A DNA stretch of 64,000 nt, taken from Pararhizobium sp. IMCC21322 (GTDB taxonomy: Bacteria > Pseudomonadota > Alphaproteobacteria > Rhizobiales > GCA-2746425). A program made the position numbers and the translations under genes. Where the stretch lies: positions 844,412 to 908,411 of the forward strand of contig NZ_CP132335.1 in the NCBI RefSeq assembly GCF_030758295.1. The letters run 5' to 3'. Below the pieces are notes generated by a model. The model was not told where the DNA came from and made no database searches. It worked only from the letters and a program-made list of their open reading frames with translations. Below, piece by piece: positions 62,247 through 64,000 of this stretch (position 1 is its first letter; each line of letters starts with the position of its first letter).

Positions 62247-62834
62247 CTATTCAGACAGGCGTCGGTCCAGAAACTCAAGACGGTCTTGCCCCCAGAAACG
62301 CTCTCCATCCAGAACATAAGTCGGCGTGCCGAAGACCCCGGCTTCGCTGGCTTCCGCATGGCTCTTTTCCCAAAGAGCGACAATGTCCGGAGTGTCCTGC
62401 ATCTCGGCCAGACGTACGCCATCCATGTCCTGGGCCACGGCAACATCGATACGCGTTTCTGTATCAAGGATATCGCGTTCCTCCGACCACAATGCGCGCA
62501 GCAAGGCGTGGCTCAGTCGTAATGCGTCCCATCCCAAAGTATCGGCAGCAATGACCATGCGCGCGGAAAATTCCGGGTTCGCAGGGTAATGCGCAGGGCG
62601 CAAGACAAGCGGCATATCCAGATATTTGCGCCAGCGATCCAGTTCCAACTCATGGTATTCCTGTCGCGCAGAGGGACGTGTTCGCAGAGGAATGCCGCCA
62701 TTTTCCGTCAGAACAGTTGTCGGGCGTAGCACCACTTTAAGATCGTGCTTGCGCACGATATCATGAAAGCGTGGACCGCCAAGATAGGCCCAGGGTGATG
62801 AGAGGGAATGAAAATAGACAATTTCTCTGCTCAT
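62247..62834 (-). CDS. DsbA-family isomerase (2-hydroxychromene-2-carboxylate isomerase-like)
   Basis: A 195-residue thioredoxin-fold protein without a Cys-x-x-Cys. IVYFHSLSSPWAYLGGPR with the active serine, then a helical insert, and GVFGTPTYVLDGERFWGQDR with the cis-proline are HCCA-isomerase/GST-kappa features. It would use glutathione to isomerise aromatic-degradation intermediates. The start at 62834 overlaps the ATPase gene's stop by four bases, an odd placement behind a peptide transporter. Confidence 0.9.
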   Translation of the reverse strand: MSREIVYFHSLSSPWAYLGGPRFHDIVRKHDLKVVLRPTTVLTENGGIPLRTRPSARQEYHELELDRWRKYLDMPLVLRPAHYPANPEFSARMVIAADTLGWDALRLSHALLRALWSEERDILDTETRIDVAVAQDMDGVRLAEMQDTPDIVALWEKSHAEASEAGVFGTPTYVLDGERFWGQDRLEFLDRRLSE

Positions 62835-63856
62835 GGGAAAAACAGCTCCTTTGCCGCCAGGTGTTGCGTAGCGCGCATGGCGTCTGCCTGCGCCGGATCG
62901 TGAAGATGACAGGCGACTTGCCGCCCGGTCACCGGCTCTGTGGTTTTCGGCGTTACGGTGCGGCACAGATCCGTCGCAAAGGGGCAGCGCGGATGGAAAT
63001 GGCAGCCAGGCGGCGGATTGGAGGCTGACGGGATTTCGCCGCTCAACCGCACCAGCGCCGTACGGGCCGATGGATCGGGGATCGGCGAAGCAGCGCGCAA
63101 AATCTGGGTGTAAGGGTGCAGCGGCGCATCGAATACCGGACCCACAGGGCCGCTTTCCACAATCCGGCCCAAATACATCACTGCCAGCCGTTTGCAGAAT
63201 ACCCGCACCACACCAAGATCATGGGAAATGAACAGAAACGACAGGCCGCGCCGTTGCATGATATCGCTGAGCAGTTTCAGGATTTGTGCCTGTATAGAAA
63301 CATCCAGCGCGCTGACGGCCTCGTCGGCGATGATAAGGTCCGGATCAAGCGTCAGGGAGCGTGCAATGGCAATGCGCTGGCGTTGTCCGCCGGAAAACTC
63401 GTGTGGGTAACGGTTGGCCGCTTCCGGTGGCAGTCCCACCTCCTGCAGCAGGTCCGCCACAATACGGTCAGCTTCCTCGCCGGACCCACGGCCATGCACA
63501 CGAATTGGCTCGGCAAGCGCCGCCCCCACCTTTTGCTTTGGATTGAGAGATGAATAAGGATCCTGAAAGATCATTTGCATTTTCGGGCGCAGCGCGCGCA
63601 ACGCTGCCGGTTGCAATTGCAACAAATCCTGACCATGCAGCGCGACGCGCCCTTCATCCGGTTGGATCAGATGCAGTACCGCCCGGCCGACTGTAGATTT
63701 GCCGCAGCCGGATTCTCCGACAAGGCCAAAGGCTTCTCCGGCTTCAATATGGAATGACACACCATCCACGGCCCGCACGCTGACCGGCTTGCCGCCAAAA
63801 GCGCCGACACGGGTTTGAAAATACTTCTTCAGCCCTTCGACTTCAAGAACGCTCAT
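62831..63856 (-). CDS. Peptide ABC transporter ATP-binding protein (OppF/DppF-like)
   Basis: A 341-residue ATPase. Walker A GESGCGKST, Q-loop FQDPYSSLNPKQ, signature FSGGQRQRIAIARSL, Walker B LIIADEAVSALD, then the oligopeptide/dipeptide C-terminal domain with CHFHPRCPFATDLCRTVTP, whose cysteines bind an iron-sulfur cluster in some members. Coupled to the upstream ATPase by a four-base overlap. This belongs to a second peptide importer, distinct from the one at 30.6-36 kb. Confidence 0.95.
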   Translation of the reverse strand: MSVLEVEGLKKYFQTRVGAFGGKPVSVRAVDGVSFHIEAGEAFGLVGESGCGKSTVGRAVLHLIQPDEGRVALHGQDLLQLQPAALRALRPKMQMIFQDPYSSLNPKQKVGAALAEPIRVHGRGSGEEADRIVADLLQEVGLPPEAANRYPHEFSGGQRQRIAIARSLTLDPDLIIADEAVSALDVSIQAQILKLLSDIMQRRGLSFLFISHDLGVVRVFCKRLAVMYLGRIVESGPVGPVFDAPLHPYTQILRAASPIPDPSARTALVRLSGEIPSASNPPPGCHFHPRCPFATDLCRTVTPKTTEPVTGRQVACHLHDPAQADAMRATQHLAAKELFFP

Positions 63857-64000
63857 GGTGTTTCACCTGCGCGCACCAGACAGGCGGCGGAGTGGCCCGG
63901 TGTCATTTCAACCAGCACGGGATCGTCGGTTTCACAACGGCTGATCTTGAGCGGGCAGCGAGGTGCGAACCGGCAGCCTTTCGGCATTTTGTCAATCGAG
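63853..64000 (-). CDS. Peptide ABC transporter ATPase (OppD/DppD-like), C-terminal fragment
   Basis: The last 48 codons of an ATPase cut by the window edge: GCRFAPRCPLKISRCETDDP followed by GHSAACLVRAGETP and TGA at 63853-63855, overlapping the next start. The C-x7-C-x-C-like cluster is the oligopeptide C-terminal domain. The rest of the transporter lies outside the window. Confidence 0.9.
   Translation of the reverse strand, partial: SIDKMPKGCRFAPRCPLKISRCETDDPVLVEMTPGHSAACLVRAGETP

Overview
The window looks like chromosomal DNA of an alphaproteobacterium, most likely of the Hyphomicrobiales (Rhizobiales) type. The signs are a RirA-like Rrf2 iron regulator with its cysteine cluster, an XRE-type acyl-CoA regulator divergent from isocitrate lyase, a DUF4170 gene, fused OppD-OppF ATPases, and frequent TTG/GTG starts. 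This is inferred from gene content; no rRNA is present to settle it. There is no CRISPR array and no intact insertion sequence.

Layout. 1-12.4 kb is an accessory-looking block: LysR regulators beside an MFS exporter and an azoreductase, an ArsR-SRPBCC-DoxX run with two small DUF1801-type genes, and a TetR-controlled divergent pair of operons rich in VOC, GFA, RibD-type and GST genes, built around a near-perfect palindrome at 9247-9288. The block ends at tRNA-Arg(CCG), 12595-12671, with a broken second tRNA-Arg copy at 12814-12857. 13-21 kb holds an envelope/export set: M15 peptidase-like lipoprotein, DUF2207 protein, LemA, and an RND adaptor plus permease. 20.8-25.0 kb is an inserted segment: a tyrosine recombinase broken by one stop codon, an HD-GYP-like protein fused to a LuxR DNA-binding domain, and a secreted ABM-like protein, flanked by two ~900-bp copies of the 3' end of the RND permease gene.

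25-29 kb is a type III polyketide synthase (frameshifted at its active-site cysteine), an isoprenylcysteine-methyltransferase-like enzyme and an MMPL/RND exporter, probably one lipid-polyketide pathway. 29-36 kb holds a BON-MscS channel and a complete peptide ABC importer with a 19-bp inverted repeat between the binding protein and permease genes. 36-43.4 kb carries a glycerophosphodiesterase, an AEC carrier, a sugar module (ribokinase, ROK regulator, lyxose isomerase) and an Fe3+ permease. 43.6-49.3 kb has a BCCT carrier, an amidase, and then a decaying patch with a broken class D beta-lactamase, a dienelactone hydrolase fragment and a frameshifted AraC-type regulator.

49.5-56.3 kb is a metabolic-regulation block: Fe3+-binding protein divergent from rirA, a PatB-type lyase, an EF-hand protein, and a ScfR/RamB-like regulator divergent from aceA. 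56.6-59.8 kb is the most unusual gene in the window: a 1079-residue protein with a degenerate ATP-grasp copy, an intact cyanophycin-synthetase-like ATP-grasp copy and a PaaK/CapK-type adenylating domain. The window closes with an outer-membrane-barrel-like protein, an AbrB-family membrane protein, a DsbA-fold isomerase and the end of a second peptide ABC transporter operon.
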